This document shows positions 8,249 through 17,274 of a DNA stretch of 64,000 nt, piece after piece (the stretch's first letter is position 1; each line of letters opens with the position of its first letter). Source of the stretch: JADJVL01 sp039812765. Its GTDB lineage: Bacteria > Acidobacteriota > Holophagae > Holophagales > Holophagaceae. The notes beneath the pieces were generated by a model. The model had not been told where the DNA came from and did no database searches. It was given only the letters and a program-made list of their open reading frames with translations. The DNA is taken from assembly GCA_039812765.1 (NCBI GenBank), contig JBDIBF010000003.1, forward strand, positions 1-64,000. The letters are read 5' to 3'. A program made the translations under genes and the position numbers.

Positions 8249-9001
8249 TCAGTCCAGGGCCACGAGTTGGGCCGCGATGCTGATGGCCACCTCCTGGGGC
8301 GCCTTGCGGGGCCCCAGGTCCAGGCCCAGGGGACAGTGGAGGCGCTGGAGGAGCGCCTCCGCCAGCCCGTCCTTGGCGAGGCCCGCGCGCATCCGGGCCG
8401 CCTTGGCCTTCGAGCCCAGCAGCCCGACGAAGCCGGGGGCCACGGGCAGCACGGCCCGGAGGATGGCCCGGTCCAGGTCCCCGCTGTGGGTCATCACCAC
8501 GACCCGCGAGCGGGGGTTCAAGCGCACGTTCCGGAGGAAGGCCTCCCAGCCCTCGGGATGCTTCACCACACCAGGCGGGATGCCGGGTTGGTTCAGCCAC
8601 TCGGGACGGTCGTCCACGAGGTGCACGGTGTGCCCCGTCCCCTCCAGGACGCGGCACAGCGCCTGGCCCACGTGGCCCGCGCCGAAGAGCAGGAGGTGGG
8701 GCCCGGCGTTGAGCACCTCGATCAGCACCTCCGCCGAGCCGCCGCAGCTCTCCGTCTCGCCACAGAGGCCGTAGCGGGCCACCCGCGGCCGGCCCTCCTC
8801 CAGCGCGGCCTTCGCGTCCTCGATGGCGGCGTGCTCCAGGGGCCCGCCCCCGATGCTGCCCCAGGCCCAGCCCTCCGGAGTCACCAGCAGCTTGGCCCCG
8901 GCCTCCCGGGGCGTGCTGCCCTCCACCCGCAGCACGGTGAGAAGGGCCGCGGGCCGGCCCTCGGCGTTGAGCCTCGCCAGGGCCTCAACCCACGTGGGCA
9001 A
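8249..9001 (-). CDS. xdhC: XdhC/CoxI family molybdenum-cofactor insertion factor
   Basis: A 250-residue accessory protein that in characterised systems binds sulfurated molybdenum cofactor and loads it into the hydroxylase. It shows the N-terminal XdhC_CoxI domain (LLTVLRVEGSTPREAGAKLLV, GSIGGGPLE, CGGSAEVLIE) and a Rossmann domain with LFGAGHVGQAL at about 103-113, then GLLGSKAKAARM. It overlaps the end of the FAD-subunit gene by 17 bp and is the last gene of the four-gene operon. It should act only in maturation of the enzyme encoded just upstream. Confidence 0.92.
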   Translation of the reverse strand: MPTWVEALARLNAEGRPAALLTVLRVEGSTPREAGAKLLVTPEGWAWGSIGGGPLEHAAIEDAKAALEEGRPRVARYGLCGETESCGGSAEVLIEVLNAGPHLLLFGAGHVGQALCRVLEGTGHTVHLVDDRPEWLNQPGIPPGVVKHPEGWEAFLRNVRLNPRSRVVVMTHSGDLDRAILRAVLPVAPGFVGLLGSKAKAARMRAGLAKDGLAEALLQRLHCPLGLDLGPRKAPQEVAISIAAQLVALD

Positions 9002-9854
9002 GGAAGTCCTGGAGCATCGCCGTGAAGAGACGCTCGGCGACGAAGCGGCGGTACCTCGCGCTGGAGCGGATGTCGTCGATGGGGGCGATGTCGTGGGCCA
9101 GAGCAGCGCGCACGGCGTCGAGGTCCAGGTCCGCGGAGGTGTGGCTCACCACCAGCGCCTCCGCGGCCAGCGCCCGCGCAGGCACCGGCGCCACGGCGCC
9201 GAAGGCCGCCCGGAACTCCGCCACCCGGCCACCCTCGAGACGGCCGTAGGCCGCCAGGCAGACCTTGGCGATGGCCTGGGCCTTCCGGGTGCCCACCTTG
9301 CGGTAGAAGTGGAAGGCGCCGGGCGCCGGACGGGCCACGCGCACCCGGGCGATCAGTTCGCCGGGCGCCAGGGCCGTCCGCTTGTAGCCGAGGTGGAAGG
9401 CTTCGTAGGGAACCCACCGCGCGCCGCGGGCGGAGCGGAGCTCCACCTCCGCGCCGTAGGCCAGGAGGCTGGGAGGCGTGTCCGCCGCCGGGCTGGCGTT
9501 GGCGAGGTTGCCGCCGATCGTGCCCCGGTTCTGGATGGCCCGGGCGCCGGTGACCCAGGCGCTCTGCACGAGGTTGGGGAAGGCCGCGCGGATGCCTTCG
9601 TGCCAGCGGATCTCGGAATAGGTCGTGAGGGCGCCGAGGGTCAGGTGCGTGTCCGTCAGCTCGATCCCCCGCAGCTCGTCCAGGGGGTCGAGGTTGAGGA
9701 AGTTGAAGTCAGGCAGCCGCCCGGCGGCGAAGGGGACCATCAGGTCCGTCCCGCCCGCCAGGGGCCGCCAGTCCGGATGCGCCGCGAGGAAGGCCAGGGC
9801 CTCCTCCAGGTTCGCGGGGGTGTGGACCGCGCAGGCCGGGACGTCACCCTTCAT
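8985..9854 (-). CDS. Molybdenum hydroxylase FAD-binding subunit (CoxM/XdhB family)
   Basis: A 289-residue medium subunit carrying FAD. The N-terminal FAD-binding half contains RPLAGGTDLM (about 29-38) and the AIQNRGTIGGNLANASPAAD block (around 106-125), which bind the pyrophosphate and isoalloxazine. The C-terminal CO-dehydrogenase flavoprotein domain has YRKVGTRKAQAIAK. It starts at 9854 inside the 3' end of the iron-sulfur gene (4-bp ATGA overlap). It transfers electrons from the 2Fe-2S subunit to NAD+ or another acceptor, which the sequence does not show. Confidence 0.94.
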   Translation of the reverse strand: MKGDVPACAVHTPANLEEALAFLAAHPDWRPLAGGTDLMVPFAAGRLPDFNFLNLDPLDELRGIELTDTHLTLGALTTYSEIRWHEGIRAAFPNLVQSAWVTGARAIQNRGTIGGNLANASPAADTPPSLLAYGAEVELRSARGARWVPYEAFHLGYKRTALAPGELIARVRVARPAPGAFHFYRKVGTRKAQAIAKVCLAAYGRLEGGRVAEFRAAFGAVAPVPARALAAEALVVSHTSADLDLDAVRAALAHDIAPIDDIRSSARYRRFVAERLFTAMLQDFLAHVG

Positions 9855-10327
9855 CGGCTCACCGACTGGGCCGCGGCCATCACGCTGTCCACGATCTTCA
9901 CGTAGCCGGTGCAGCGGCAGAGGTTCCCCGCCAGGCCGTCGCGCACGTCGGCCTCGCTGGGCTCCGGGCAGCGCTGGAGCAGGTCCACGGCGGCCATCAC
10001 CATCCCCGGCGTGCAGATGCCGCACTGGGCGCCGCCGTGCTGGAGGAAGGCCTGCTGCACAGGGTCGAGGGCCTCGCCCTTCGCCACCCCTTCGATGGTC
10101 TGCAGCATCGCGCCCTGGGCCTGCACCGCCGGCACAAGGCAGCTGTTCACGAGGCGGCCGTTCAGGAAGACCGAGCAGGCGCCGCACTCCCCTTCCCCGC
10201 AGCCCTCCTTGGTGCCCCTGAGGCCGAGGTCCTCCCGGATCACGTCCAGCAGCCGCGCCATGGGCCAGGCGTGCACGGTGCGCGCCTCGCCGTTCACCTC
10301 CAGGCTCAGGGCCAGCTTCTCAGGCAT
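9851..10327 (-). CDS. Molybdenum hydroxylase 2Fe-2S subunit (CoxS/XdhA type)
   Basis: A 158-residue small subunit with two [2Fe-2S] domains. The plant-ferredoxin-like N-terminal cluster uses C43, C48, C51 and C63 (GCGEGECGAC...SC). The C-terminal four-helix cluster uses C102, C105, C137 and C139 (CGICTPGM...NLCRCTGY). Length and spacing are canonical. It overlaps the molybdenum subunit by 8 bp and the FAD subunit by 4 bp, so the three are translationally coupled. Confidence 0.96.
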   Translation of the reverse strand: MPEKLALSLEVNGEARTVHAWPMARLLDVIREDLGLRGTKEGCGEGECGACSVFLNGRLVNSCLVPAVQAQGAMLQTIEGVAKGEALDPVQQAFLQHGGAQCGICTPGMVMAAVDLLQRCPEPSEADVRDGLAGNLCRCTGYVKIVDSVMAAAQSVSR

Positions 10328-12563
10328 GGGGGGCCTCCAGCGTGTCCAGCAGCAGCTCCGGGGTCAGGGGGATCTCGGTGGGCGCGTCGGTGCCCAGGGC
10401 CTGCTGGATCGCGTTCAGGATCGCCGGCGCGGGGCCGTCCATGGGCAGCTCGCCGATGCCCTTGGCGCCGCTGGGGCCCAGGGGATTGGGGTTCTCCTCG
10501 AAGAGGACGCGCAGCCGCGGCAGGTCCGCGCTGGTGGCCATGATGTAGTTGGTCATCTGGGCATTGGCCATGCGGCCCTCCCGCCACTCCACCTTTTCCC
10601 AGAGGGCCCAGCCGATGCCCTGGGCCACGCCGCCCTCGATCTGCCCCGCGGCGAGGGTGGGGTTGATCACGCGGCCGACCTCCTGGAGGGCGACGAAGTC
10701 GTTCACCGCCACCTCGCAGGTGCGCGTGTCCACCGCCACGTCGGCGGCGTAGCAGGCCCAGGCGTAGGTGCCGTAGGCGTCCCCGCGGTAGGTCTCGTCG
10801 CTCCAGACGATGTGGGGCGGCGTGCTGTACTGGCTGTAGGCCTTCAGGCTTCCGCGGGCCTCGACGAAGGCGGCCACCGCGGCCTGGAAGTCCGCCGCGG
10901 TGTAGGGCTCCTTGAGCAGTCCGGACTGCACCACCGCCTGCTTCAGGCCGATGGCCGCGTCCTGGACGAGCTTGCCCACCACCATGCAGGTGCGGGAAGC
11001 CACCGTGGGGCCGCTGTTGGGGACGAGCTTCGTGTCGGGCTGCTGCACCTCCACCAGGTCCGCGGGGATGCGCAGGGCCTCCGCCACCACCTGGCTGAAC
11101 ATGGTGTTGGTGCCCTGGCCGATCTCGGTGGAAGCCGCCAGCACCCGCACCTTCCCCTCCGCGGTGCCCTCGACCCCGGCCACGCTGGCGAGGTAGGCTT
11201 CGCCGCCGCCGGTGAAGCCGCAGCCGTGCATGAAGACCGCGAAGCCGACGCCCTTCTTGACGGGGTCGCCCGAGGCGTTGTGGGCGGCGTGGGCGGCTCG
11301 CCGCCCATGGTAGTCCAGGGCCTCCAGGGCGCGATCCATGATCCCCGGCAGGTCCACGGCCTCCTTGACCACCTGCCCCGTGGCCATGACGTCGCCGATG
11401 CGCAGGAGGTTCTTCCGGCGCAGCTCCACGGGATCCATTCCCATGCGCGCGGCGGCCACGTCCAGGTGGCGCTCGATGGCGAAGAGGCTCTGGGGCGCGC
11501 CGAAGCCCCGGAAGGCGCCGTGGGGCGGGCAGTTGGTGGCGAGCGCCTTCGCCGTGAGGTCCACCACCGGCCAGCGATAGGGCCCGGCGGCATGGATCGC
11601 GCCGCGGCTCAGCACGACGGGGGAGAGGGTGACGTAGGCGCCGCCGTCGAGGAGGAACTCCATCTCCAGGGCCAGCATGCGGCCCTCGGCGTCGAAGGCC
11701 GTCTTCACGCGTGTCTTGGAGGGATGGCGCTTGGTGGTGGCGGCCATGTCCTCCTCGCGGTCGTAGAGGATCTTCACGGGACGCCCGCCCGCCTTCATCG
11801 AGAGCAGGGCCGCGTGGCCGCTGATGAGGCTGGGGTAGTCCTCCTTGCCCCCGAAGCCGCCGCCGGTCTCCATCTGGATCACGCGGACGCGGTCGTCGGG
11901 CTCGTGGAAGAGGTGCTTCAGGGCCTTGTGGACGTAGTAGGGGCACTGGAGCGAGCCCCAGACGGTCACGCCTTCCTCGGCGGTGGTCCTCGCGACGACG
12001 GCGTGGGGCTCGATGTAGAGCTGCTCCTGAGCCCCCGTTCCATAGGTGCCTTCGATGACGTGGGCGGCGGTGGCCCACGCGTCGCCGGCGTCGCCCTTGG
12101 CGATGCGGATCGTCTTGAAGACGTTGTCCTGGCCCCAGACCACGGTTTCCGCGGCCAGGGACTGCTCGATCGTGAAGACCGCCGGCTCGGCCTCGATCGC
12201 CACCTTCACCGCCGCCCGGGCCTTCTCCAGCAGGATGCGGTCCTCGTGGGCCAGCAGGAGGATGGCCTCCTCGGGATGGTTCACCCGGTCCTCGGCCAGG
12301 AAGGGCTGGTCCTCCACGATCATGGCCACGCGGTTCACGCCGGGCACGTCCTTGGCGCTGACGATGACGAACTCGTCCCAGGGGATGCCCTCCCCGAAGG
12401 TGATCCCGGTGATCCGGCCGCGGGGCACCTGGCTCCGCACGGTGGCCCCGTGGAGCAGCCCGGGCGGCGCGGGCGCGTCGTCGGTGTAGACCGCGGCGCC
12501 GGTGACCTTCGCCCGCCCTTCGGCGCGGATGCGGGACCGCCCCACCTCTGTCAGACCTGCCAC
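10320..12563 (-). CDS. Molybdopterin-binding catalytic subunit, xanthine dehydrogenase family
   Basis: The 747-residue large subunit hydroxylates a purine, aldehyde or other heterocycle at the Mo centre. Visible landmarks are GRAKVTGAAVYTDD near the N-terminus, AQEQLYIEPH, METGGGFGGKED, GAFRGFGAPQ (the Arg that xanthine dehydrogenases use on substrate), IGQGTNTMFSQV, and GAKGIGELPM with the catalytic-base Glu near the C-terminus. Retention of AFRGFG favours a purine-type substrate over CO, since the CO-dehydrogenase Cys loop is absent. It is the first gene of the operon; 79 bp separate it from an upstream ferredoxin gene on the same strand. The exact substrate cannot be fixed from sequence alone. 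Confidence 0.93.
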   Translation of the reverse strand: MAGLTEVGRSRIRAEGRAKVTGAAVYTDDAPAPPGLLHGATVRSQVPRGRITGITFGEGIPWDEFVIVSAKDVPGVNRVAMIVEDQPFLAEDRVNHPEEAILLLAHEDRILLEKARAAVKVAIEAEPAVFTIEQSLAAETVVWGQDNVFKTIRIAKGDAGDAWATAAHVIEGTYGTGAQEQLYIEPHAVVARTTAEEGVTVWGSLQCPYYVHKALKHLFHEPDDRVRVIQMETGGGFGGKEDYPSLISGHAALLSMKAGGRPVKILYDREEDMAATTKRHPSKTRVKTAFDAEGRMLALEMEFLLDGGAYVTLSPVVLSRGAIHAAGPYRWPVVDLTAKALATNCPPHGAFRGFGAPQSLFAIERHLDVAAARMGMDPVELRRKNLLRIGDVMATGQVVKEAVDLPGIMDRALEALDYHGRRAAHAAHNASGDPVKKGVGFAVFMHGCGFTGGGEAYLASVAGVEGTAEGKVRVLAASTEIGQGTNTMFSQVVAEALRIPADLVEVQQPDTKLVPNSGPTVASRTCMVVGKLVQDAAIGLKQAVVQSGLLKEPYTAADFQAAVAAFVEARGSLKAYSQYSTPPHIVWSDETYRGDAYGTYAWACYAADVAVDTRTCEVAVNDFVALQEVGRVINPTLAAGQIEGGVAQGIGWALWEKVEWREGRMANAQMTNYIMATSADLPRLRVLFEENPNPLGPSGAKGIGELPMDGPAPAILNAIQQALGTDAPTEIPLTPELLLDTLEAPHA

Positions 12564-12642
12564 GTCGCGCTCCGGGAGTGGAAAACCCTAGCACTGGCGC
12601 GGGTTTGACGCAACCCGGGGATTCCAGGGCGGGCCTCGCGCC

Positions 12643-13281
12643 TCAGTCCTTGACCACCACGATGGCCGGAAGGGGCGTCGGACAGCCGAAGACGCACAAT
12701 CCGCAGCCCGTGCAGACCTCGGCGATGACCTCCGGGTGGGGGATGGCGCCGTCCTCGGCGTCCCCGACGCGGATGGCGAGGCCCGGGTAGGGACAGCGGT
12801 CCACGCAGGTGCGGCAGCGCTGGGCCTCGCGGTCCTCGGTGCCGTAGGTGAGGCACAACTCCGCCTTCACAAGGGCGGTGCCGATCTTGACCGCCGGAGG
12901 CCCCTCGATCGCCTCGCCGCTGGCCAGGGTCCGCTTCGGCCACACCAGCGCGCCGTCCGGGCAGGCGGTGACGCAGGGCAGCTCCGTGCAGAGGTAGCAG
13001 GGCACGTCCCGGGGCTCCAGGTAGGGCGTGTTCAGCCCGAAGCCCGCCGACGGCCCGGCCTTGATCAGGCTGTCCTGGGGGCAGGCCTCGATGCACTTGT
13101 CGCAGCGGGTGCAGGCCGTGAGGAAGGCGAACTCCTCCAGGGCGCCGGGCGGGCGGAGGAGCTTGGGCGAGACCTTGGTGACCGCCTCCTCCAGCTGGTT
13201 CGCGATGAAGCCGCCGAAGAGCGTGCCGAGGGACTTGAAGAAGTCGCCCCGGCCCTGGTTCTCGTCGAGCTTGCGCGGCAT
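12643..13281 (-). CDS. Four-cluster ferredoxin, MauM/NapG type
   Basis: A 212-residue polyferredoxin. Four Cys groups are visible: ACTRCDKCIEACP, VPCYLCTELPCVTACP, a split site ending RCRTCVDRCP, and VCTGCGLCVFGCP, predicting four [4Fe-4S] clusters as in NapG/MauM. There is no twin-arginine signal; the N-terminus MPRKLDENQ is charged, so it is probably cytoplasmic or membrane-associated through the hydrophobic stretch SLGTLFGGFI. The start at 13281 is preferred because the upstream extension reads in another gene's frame. It begins 2 bp after the stop of the Asd-like gene. Its partner could be the molybdenum enzyme downstream, but that is only proximity. Confidence 0.85.
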   Translation of the reverse strand: MPRKLDENQGRGDFFKSLGTLFGGFIANQLEEAVTKVSPKLLRPPGALEEFAFLTACTRCDKCIEACPQDSLIKAGPSAGFGLNTPYLEPRDVPCYLCTELPCVTACPDGALVWPKRTLASGEAIEGPPAVKIGTALVKAELCLTYGTEDREAQRCRTCVDRCPYPGLAIRVGDAEDGAIPHPEVIAEVCTGCGLCVFGCPTPLPAIVVVKD

Positions 13282-13283
13282 GG

Positions 13284-14105
13284 CTAGAGCCCGAGCAGCC
13301 TCAGCGTCGGCCGCAGCACGCCCCACAGGATCGGGTCGAAACCCAGGGTGAGGAGGGCCGTGCGTCCGCCTTCGGCGAGGGAGAGGTGGGCCAGGAGGTC
13401 GCTGCTCACGGCGACCTCGCGGGAGCTGGGCGGCGCCTCGACCCATTTCACGCCTTCGGGGGCGTCGAGCCTGACGAGGCTCTGGCCCTCGGCGGCGCGC
13501 AGGTTCAGGACCAGCAGGTCGCCGTGGAAGGTGGGCGTGCGCACCTCCAGCAGGCTGCCCCGGGGCGGCTGGGGCACCAGCTCGAAGGCCTGGCGGTAGC
13601 CCAGGGCTTCGGTGGCGGGATCCTCGCCGTGCATCACCGCATGGGACTGGGCCACCAGGGCGTCGATGCCCCGGTCGCCGAGGTAGGCGACCGAGCGGAG
13701 GTGCGTCCCGCCGACCTCGCCGATGCCCGACACCAGCTTCGGCACCAGGGCCAGCACCTGGTCCAGGGCCGGGCGGCCCCGGAAGCGCAGCACCGTGGGC
13801 GGCCAGGTCCCCGCCAGGGGCATGGGATCGGCGGCCTTCGCGTCCGCGTCGTCCCGCAGGTCCAGGATGCGGCCCGGGAAGGCGGCCAGCAGCTCCGGGT
13901 CCTGGGGCGTGTCCACGAGGATGGCCACGTCGAGCCCCTCCAGCAGCGCGGGCTCCGGCGCGAAGATCACCAGGTCGCCTTCCTCGTCCGCCTTCGTGAG
14001 CAGCCCCGTGGCCAGGGGCAGCACGGAGCAGTCCTGGGGCTCCAGCGCCCCCACCAGTTCGCGGCCCAAGAGGGTCTGGGCGCCGATCACCGCAAGTTTC
14101 AGCAT
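13284..14105 (-). CDS. Aspartate-semialdehyde dehydrogenase homologue lacking the catalytic Cys (Usg-like)
   Basis: A 273-residue protein with the fold signature of Asd: an N-terminal Rossmann start KLAVIGAQTLLGRELV (the canonical GATGxVG is altered) and the C-terminal-domain segment SVAYLGDRGIDALVAQ. The essential SNPNCST-type nucleophile is missing; the only cysteine is C26 in an unrelated position. It therefore resembles Usg-1, the Asd-like protein of unknown role, and is unlikely to make aspartate semialdehyde. It is at least 60 residues shorter than true Asd. The ferredoxin gene follows after 2 bp, suggesting a shared redox-related function. Confidence 0.7.
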   Translation of the reverse strand: MLKLAVIGAQTLLGRELVGALEPQDCSVLPLATGLLTKADEEGDLVIFAPEPALLEGLDVAILVDTPQDPELLAAFPGRILDLRDDADAKAADPMPLAGTWPPTVLRFRGRPALDQVLALVPKLVSGIGEVGGTHLRSVAYLGDRGIDALVAQSHAVMHGEDPATEALGYRQAFELVPQPPRGSLLEVRTPTFHGDLLVLNLRAAEGQSLVRLDAPEGVKWVEAPPSSREVAVSSDLLAHLSLAEGGRTALLTLGFDPILWGVLRPTLRLLGL

Positions 14106-14118
14106 GCGTTCTTCCTCA

Positions 14119-15813
14119 TCATCTCGATTTGAACAGGATCGTGGCGTAGGCCGGACGACCCTGGGTGAAAGTCAGGACGCGGCCGTCGTTGGAGACATCC
14201 GCAGACGTAATGATCCCCTCATCCCACCCGTAGGCTTCCCAAACACGGCCCGAGGTCTCAAAGTCCCAGACCGCCACCAGGCGTCCCCAGATGCCCAACG
14301 CAAACTTTCCCCAGTGCGGAAATCCGATGCTGCCCGGGCTAGACGCATACCCAGGATCGGAGACCAGGAACCGGGCTGGCGAAGGACTGACCGGATCGAC
14401 GGCGAAACCGCCCCTGATGGGCTCGACAGGCACGTACCCCCCTCGCCAGAACACCGCGACGGGGCGGGTGCCGCAGTCGCCGCGGAACACGGAGCCCAGC
14501 AACTTCCCCTCCCGCCAATCAATCATCCAGTCCCTGGTCTGGCCGCACGCGATCAACCGCCCATCGCGGGAGGGCAGGATGCCTGAGCCGGTCCAGAAAT
14601 CGTGATAGTCCGCCTGGACTTCCCACCGGACTCCCCCACGCTTCCAGTCGACACAGCGGACCACTCTCCCCCCGTCGAGCATGAGGAGCTCGGAATCTCC
14701 GAAGAGGCGCCCGTCCTGGAACCATCCCTGGGCCTCTCGTCGATAGGAGATCTGGCCCGAGCCAAGGTCCACGACCGCGAGGACCGAGCCCCGGTGCGCC
14801 GACAACAGCGCGTATTCACCTTCGGGATCCACATCAAGGACGGCGGCCTCCTCCCCTGCATCCAGCGTGAAGCTCCGGAGTTCATCACGGTTCAGGTCCA
14901 GGACGCAGAGTTCCTCCTGGGGGGACAGGAAGACTGCCACGTTGCCGTTTCCAGAAAGTGCCAGCCTGGCCGGGCGATCTGGAGCCTGCTTCATTGGGCC
15001 GACTCGGAGCCCACCTCCCAACATGGGTTCGGACTTCGCCTTGGTGGGCGTCACGCGATGCCGCGCCTCTTCGACCCATCCTCTCCAGCCGCGCGGATGG
15101 TTGGGAGAATCACCGCCGATTCGGATGACCGGGCGAAGGTTCCACCAGAACCCCAGGGCGAGCACCGCGAGACCCAACCCGTATGCCATGGCCACCTTGA
15201 ATCCGAACGCTGGACGGGGCGCCGGGGTGTCTTCCTCTGCGGGCTCCACGGGCACCTCGTCGGTGCGGGGGGCCTCCTGCGGCTCCGCGATTGGCCTTGA
15301 GGACCGGCGAGAACTCCCGGCGGACACCCACCACGCTGCCGCGAATGCGGCCAAGGGTGACACGACGAGCAGGGGAGTCCAACGCTGCTCGGCCAGGGAG
15401 ATCTCAGGGAAGACGAATTGGGTGACAAACCCCGAATACATGAACTGGGACAGGGGGACAGTGACCAGCATCTGGAGCCCCCACAACCCTGCGAGGGTTC
15501 CCGCGATGGCGACGGGCCTGAACGCGGACATCCGGCCTTGGTGCAGCCGGAAGAGCGCCATGGAACAACCGGCGAGGCAAAGCAGGACCACCACCAGGTT
15601 CACCGTCCAGGTGTAGCGGTTGAGGGGGGAGAGGCCCCAGGCCACCGTGAAGTTCAGGAGGATCGTGACGAGCCGTCCAAGGAAGTAGAGGACCAGAACG
15701 ATGAAGTAGGCCCTCAGCAGGAGAAGCAACGGCTTCACCCAGCCTGGTACCTCAGAAGCCTGTTTCACTCCATCCCCGTTCTCTTTCCCGAGGTATTGAT
15801 CGGACTCCGGCAC
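14119..15813 (-). CDS. Uncharacterised membrane protein with C-terminal propeller-like domain
   Basis: A 564-residue protein I cannot assign. The N-terminal ~170 residues hold four hydrophobic segments, then a Pro/Glu-rich linker, a further membrane segment (AMAYGLGLAVLALGFWW), and about 300 residues of repeating beta strands such as LALSGNGNVAVFLS, VLDVDPEGEYALLS and TSADVSNDGRVLTF. These resemble WD40/quinoprotein-type propeller blades. The last domain is probably outside the cell. The GTG start at 15813 shares one base with the purB stop; a later start cannot be excluded. The coding style (more ordinary codons, fewer extreme GC3 runs) looks slightly different from its neighbours, by eye only. 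No catalytic motif was seen. Confidence 0.65.
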   Translation of the reverse strand: MPESDQYLGKENGDGVKQASEVPGWVKPLLLLLRAYFIVLVLYFLGRLVTILLNFTVAWGLSPLNRYTWTVNLVVVLLCLAGCSMALFRLHQGRMSAFRPVAIAGTLAGLWGLQMLVTVPLSQFMYSGFVTQFVFPEISLAEQRWTPLLVVSPLAAFAAAWWVSAGSSRRSSRPIAEPQEAPRTDEVPVEPAEEDTPAPRPAFGFKVAMAYGLGLAVLALGFWWNLRPVIRIGGDSPNHPRGWRGWVEEARHRVTPTKAKSEPMLGGGLRVGPMKQAPDRPARLALSGNGNVAVFLSPQEELCVLDLNRDELRSFTLDAGEEAAVLDVDPEGEYALLSAHRGSVLAVVDLGSGQISYRREAQGWFQDGRLFGDSELLMLDGGRVVRCVDWKRGGVRWEVQADYHDFWTGSGILPSRDGRLIACGQTRDWMIDWREGKLLGSVFRGDCGTRPVAVFWRGGYVPVEPIRGGFAVDPVSPSPARFLVSDPGYASSPGSIGFPHWGKFALGIWGRLVAVWDFETSGRVWEAYGWDEGIITSADVSNDGRVLTFTQGRPAYATILFKSR

Positions 15814-17270
15814 TAGACCCGCACGCCTTCGGCCTGGGCCGCGACGTGGTCCTTCAGGGCTTCGGCGACTTCGCGCGCCAGGAAGGCCCGCACCTGGTCC
15901 CCCGCCCTTCCCGTGAAGCGCTTGGAATCCAGCAGCGACGCCAGCTCGGCTTCGGTCATGGCCCAGGCGGGATCCGCCGCCAGGAGGCCCAGCAACTCGT
16001 TGCCGCGACCCTCCTGCTTGATGCGCCGTCCGGCCTCGAGGGCCGCGACCCGGAAGCGCTCGTGGAGGTCCTGGCGGTCGCCGCCGCGCTTCACCGCCTC
16101 CATGAGGAGCACCTCGGCGGCCATGAAGGGCAGCTCCTGCTGCAACCTCGCCTCGATCATCTTCGGATAGACCACGAGTCCCGTGGCCACGTTGCGGTAG
16201 AGCACCAGGATGGCGTCCACCGCCAGCAGGCCTTGCGAGATGGTCAGCCGTCGGTGGGCAGAATCATCCAGGGTGCGCTCCATCCACTGGGTCGCGCTGG
16301 TCTGGTAGCTGCTCGGCATCAGGCCCAGCACGAAGCGGGCGAGGCTGTTGATGCGCTCGCTGCGCATGGGGTTGCGCTTGTAGGGCATGGCGCTGGAGCC
16401 GATCTGCTTGGTCTCGAAGGGCTCCTCGACCTCCTTGAGGTGCTGCAGCAGCCGGAGGTCGCAGGCGAACTTGCTCGCGCTGGCCGCGATCCCGCAAAGC
16501 ACCTGGCCAATGCGGTCCTCCAACTTGCGGGTGGCGGTCTGGCCGCTCACCGGGATGGCGGGGAGGCCCACCTTTCCGCAGAAGCGCCGCTCCAGCGCGT
16601 CCACCTTGGCGCCGTCCCCTTCGAAGAGCTCCAGGAAGGAGGCCTGGGTGCCGGTGGTGCCCTTCACACCGCGGGTGGGGGTGGTGGCCAGCACGTGGTC
16701 CAGGTCCGCGAGGTCCAGCAGCAGGTCCTGGATCCAGAGGCTGGCCCGCTTGCCCACGGTGGTGGGCTGGGCGGGCTGGAAGTGGGTGAAGCCCAGGCAG
16801 GGCTGGTCCTGCCACTGGGCCGTAAAGCCCGCCAGGGCGGCGATCACGTCCTGCAGGCGCCGTCGCAGGAGTCGCAGGGCCTCGTGGCAGATCAGCAGGT
16901 CCCCGTTGTCCGTGACGAAGCAACTGGTCGCGCCCAGATGGAGGATCGGCCGCGCGGAGGGCGCCTGGTCCCCCCAGGCGTGGATGGCCGCCATCACGTC
17001 GTGGCGCAGGGCGGCCTCGTGCTTCGCGATGGCCTCGAGGTCCACCGCGTCCCGGGTGGCCCTCAGCTCGGCGATCTGGCTTTCCGTGATGGGCAGGCCC
17101 AGCTCCCGCTCGCTTTCCGCCAGGGCGATCCACAGCCGGCGCCAGACCCGCTGGCGGTAGAGCGGCGAGAGCAGCCGCACCATGGCCTTGGACGCGTAGC
17201 GGCTGGCCAGGGGGTGCTCGAAGCGCTCCAGCTCGGGGGCGTCGGCGGGCGGAAGGAACGCGTCAGACAT
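15813..17270 (-). CDS. purB: Adenylosuccinate lyase
   Basis: Splits SAICAR to AICAR and adenylosuccinate to AMP, each releasing fumarate, in purine synthesis. The 485-residue protein carries the fumarase/aspartase superfamily signature GSSAMPYKRNPMRSE with the mobile-loop catalytic Ser, the LGATSCFVTDN histidine-loop equivalent, and TRGVKGTTGTQASF. The length and insertions resemble the eukaryote-like PurB group rather than the ~430-residue Bacillus type. ATG 17270 follows AGGACG at a suitable distance; the open frame extends 16 codons further but lacks a ribosome site. The stop is 4 bp from the kinase-sensor gene upstream. Confidence 0.95.
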   Translation of the reverse strand: MSDAFLPPADAPELERFEHPLASRYASKAMVRLLSPLYRQRVWRRLWIALAESERELGLPITESQIAELRATRDAVDLEAIAKHEAALRHDVMAAIHAWGDQAPSARPILHLGATSCFVTDNGDLLICHEALRLLRRRLQDVIAALAGFTAQWQDQPCLGFTHFQPAQPTTVGKRASLWIQDLLLDLADLDHVLATTPTRGVKGTTGTQASFLELFEGDGAKVDALERRFCGKVGLPAIPVSGQTATRKLEDRIGQVLCGIAASASKFACDLRLLQHLKEVEEPFETKQIGSSAMPYKRNPMRSERINSLARFVLGLMPSSYQTSATQWMERTLDDSAHRRLTISQGLLAVDAILVLYRNVATGLVVYPKMIEARLQQELPFMAAEVLLMEAVKRGGDRQDLHERFRVAALEAGRRIKQEGRGNELLGLLAADPAWAMTEAELASLLDSKRFTGRAGDQVRAFLAREVAEALKDHVAAQAEGVRV

Positions 17271-17274
17271 CGTC

